13,481 nucleotides of DNA from Betaproteobacteria bacterium (GTDB lineage Bacteria > Pseudomonadota > Gammaproteobacteria > Burkholderiales > SG8-39), in assembly GCA_007280315.1 (NCBI GenBank), contig QYQC01000190.1:1-13481 (forward strand), given 5' to 3'. Below the pieces are notes generated by a model. The model was not told where the DNA came from. It was given only the letters and a program-made list of their open reading frames with translations, and did no database searches. Below are positions 13,431 to 13,481 of this stretch, piece by piece; position 1 is the first letter of the stretch, and each line of letters begins with the position of its first letter. A program made the position numbers and the translations under genes.

Positions 13431-13481
13431 ATGGACAACCTTAAACAGTTAGCCGTGCAGACCTACACTTTAGCGACCGCA
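13431..13481 (+). CDS. Start of an unidentified gene (partial, runs off right edge)
   Basis: Only 17 codons are visible, reading MDNLKQLAVQTYTLATA. The frame is accepted because of the strong ribosome binding site and the promoter-like sequence about 310 nt upstream. Two of its leucines use TTA, a codon rare in the GC-rich genes of this window, which may be chance. The N-terminus, a mildly polar stretch becoming hydrophobic, is compatible with a membrane protein such as a small mechanosensitive channel, but 17 residues cannot support any family call. Confidence 0.65.
   Translation, partial: MDNLKQLAVQTYTLATA

Noticed and set aside
12846..13481. Retron-like layout (structured RNA region before a gene)
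   Set aside because: Only 17 residues of the following gene are visible and they show nothing of a reverse transcriptase; no msr-msd-type inverted-repeat arrangement could be demonstrated.

Overview
The window looks like chromosome from a moderately GC-rich betaproteobacterium, possibly in or near Rhodocyclales. The basis is the gene order PP0621-like protein, PilS, PilR, AmpD, then a long NrdA and NrdB, together with a lysine/alanine-rich histone H1-like protein and GC-rich codon use. The placement is inferred from general knowledge of such clusters, not from a search. I saw no rRNA, tRNA, CRISPR array, insertion sequence or phage gene.

Region 1 (1-3890) is a signalling cluster transcribed outwards from one intergenic region. 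On the minus strand lie a membrane histidine kinase with a CHASE3-like sensor and three PAS domains, then a receiver protein cut by the window edge that has alanine at the expected phosphoacceptor position. On the plus strand lie a stand-alone Hpt protein and an OmpR-type response regulator. Together they could form a phosphorelay made of separate proteins.

Region 2 (3933-7720) is a probable operon: a small membrane-anchored cysteine-rich protein (PP0621-like), the six-helix sensor kinase PilS, the sigma54 activator PilR and the cell-wall recycling amidase AmpD. pilS/pilR and pilR/ampD each overlap by an ATGA. A hairpin followed by seven T residues ends the block.

Region 3 (7850-12365) is the class Ia ribonucleotide reductase operon nrdA-nrdB, followed by a small DUF2442 gene. 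Upstream of nrdA a good sigma70 promoter is covered by two NrdR-box-like palindromes exactly 31 bp apart, which predicts repression by NrdR. NrdA is of the long type with an N-terminal ATP cone and probably a second, degenerate one; NrdB keeps all the iron ligands and the radical tyrosine.

Region 4 (12366-13481) holds the histone H1-like gene, whose coding sequence contains three runs of 8-9 A, then 585 bases without a gene that are AT-rich in the middle. These contain a long imperfect hairpin, a near-consensus sigma70 promoter (13087-13115) overlapped by a small palindrome, and several self-complementary segments leading to a strong ribosome binding site and a gene cut by the right edge. This leader is the least explained part of the window. 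Most of the window is ordinary conserved chromosome; I did not find a clear new multi-gene system.
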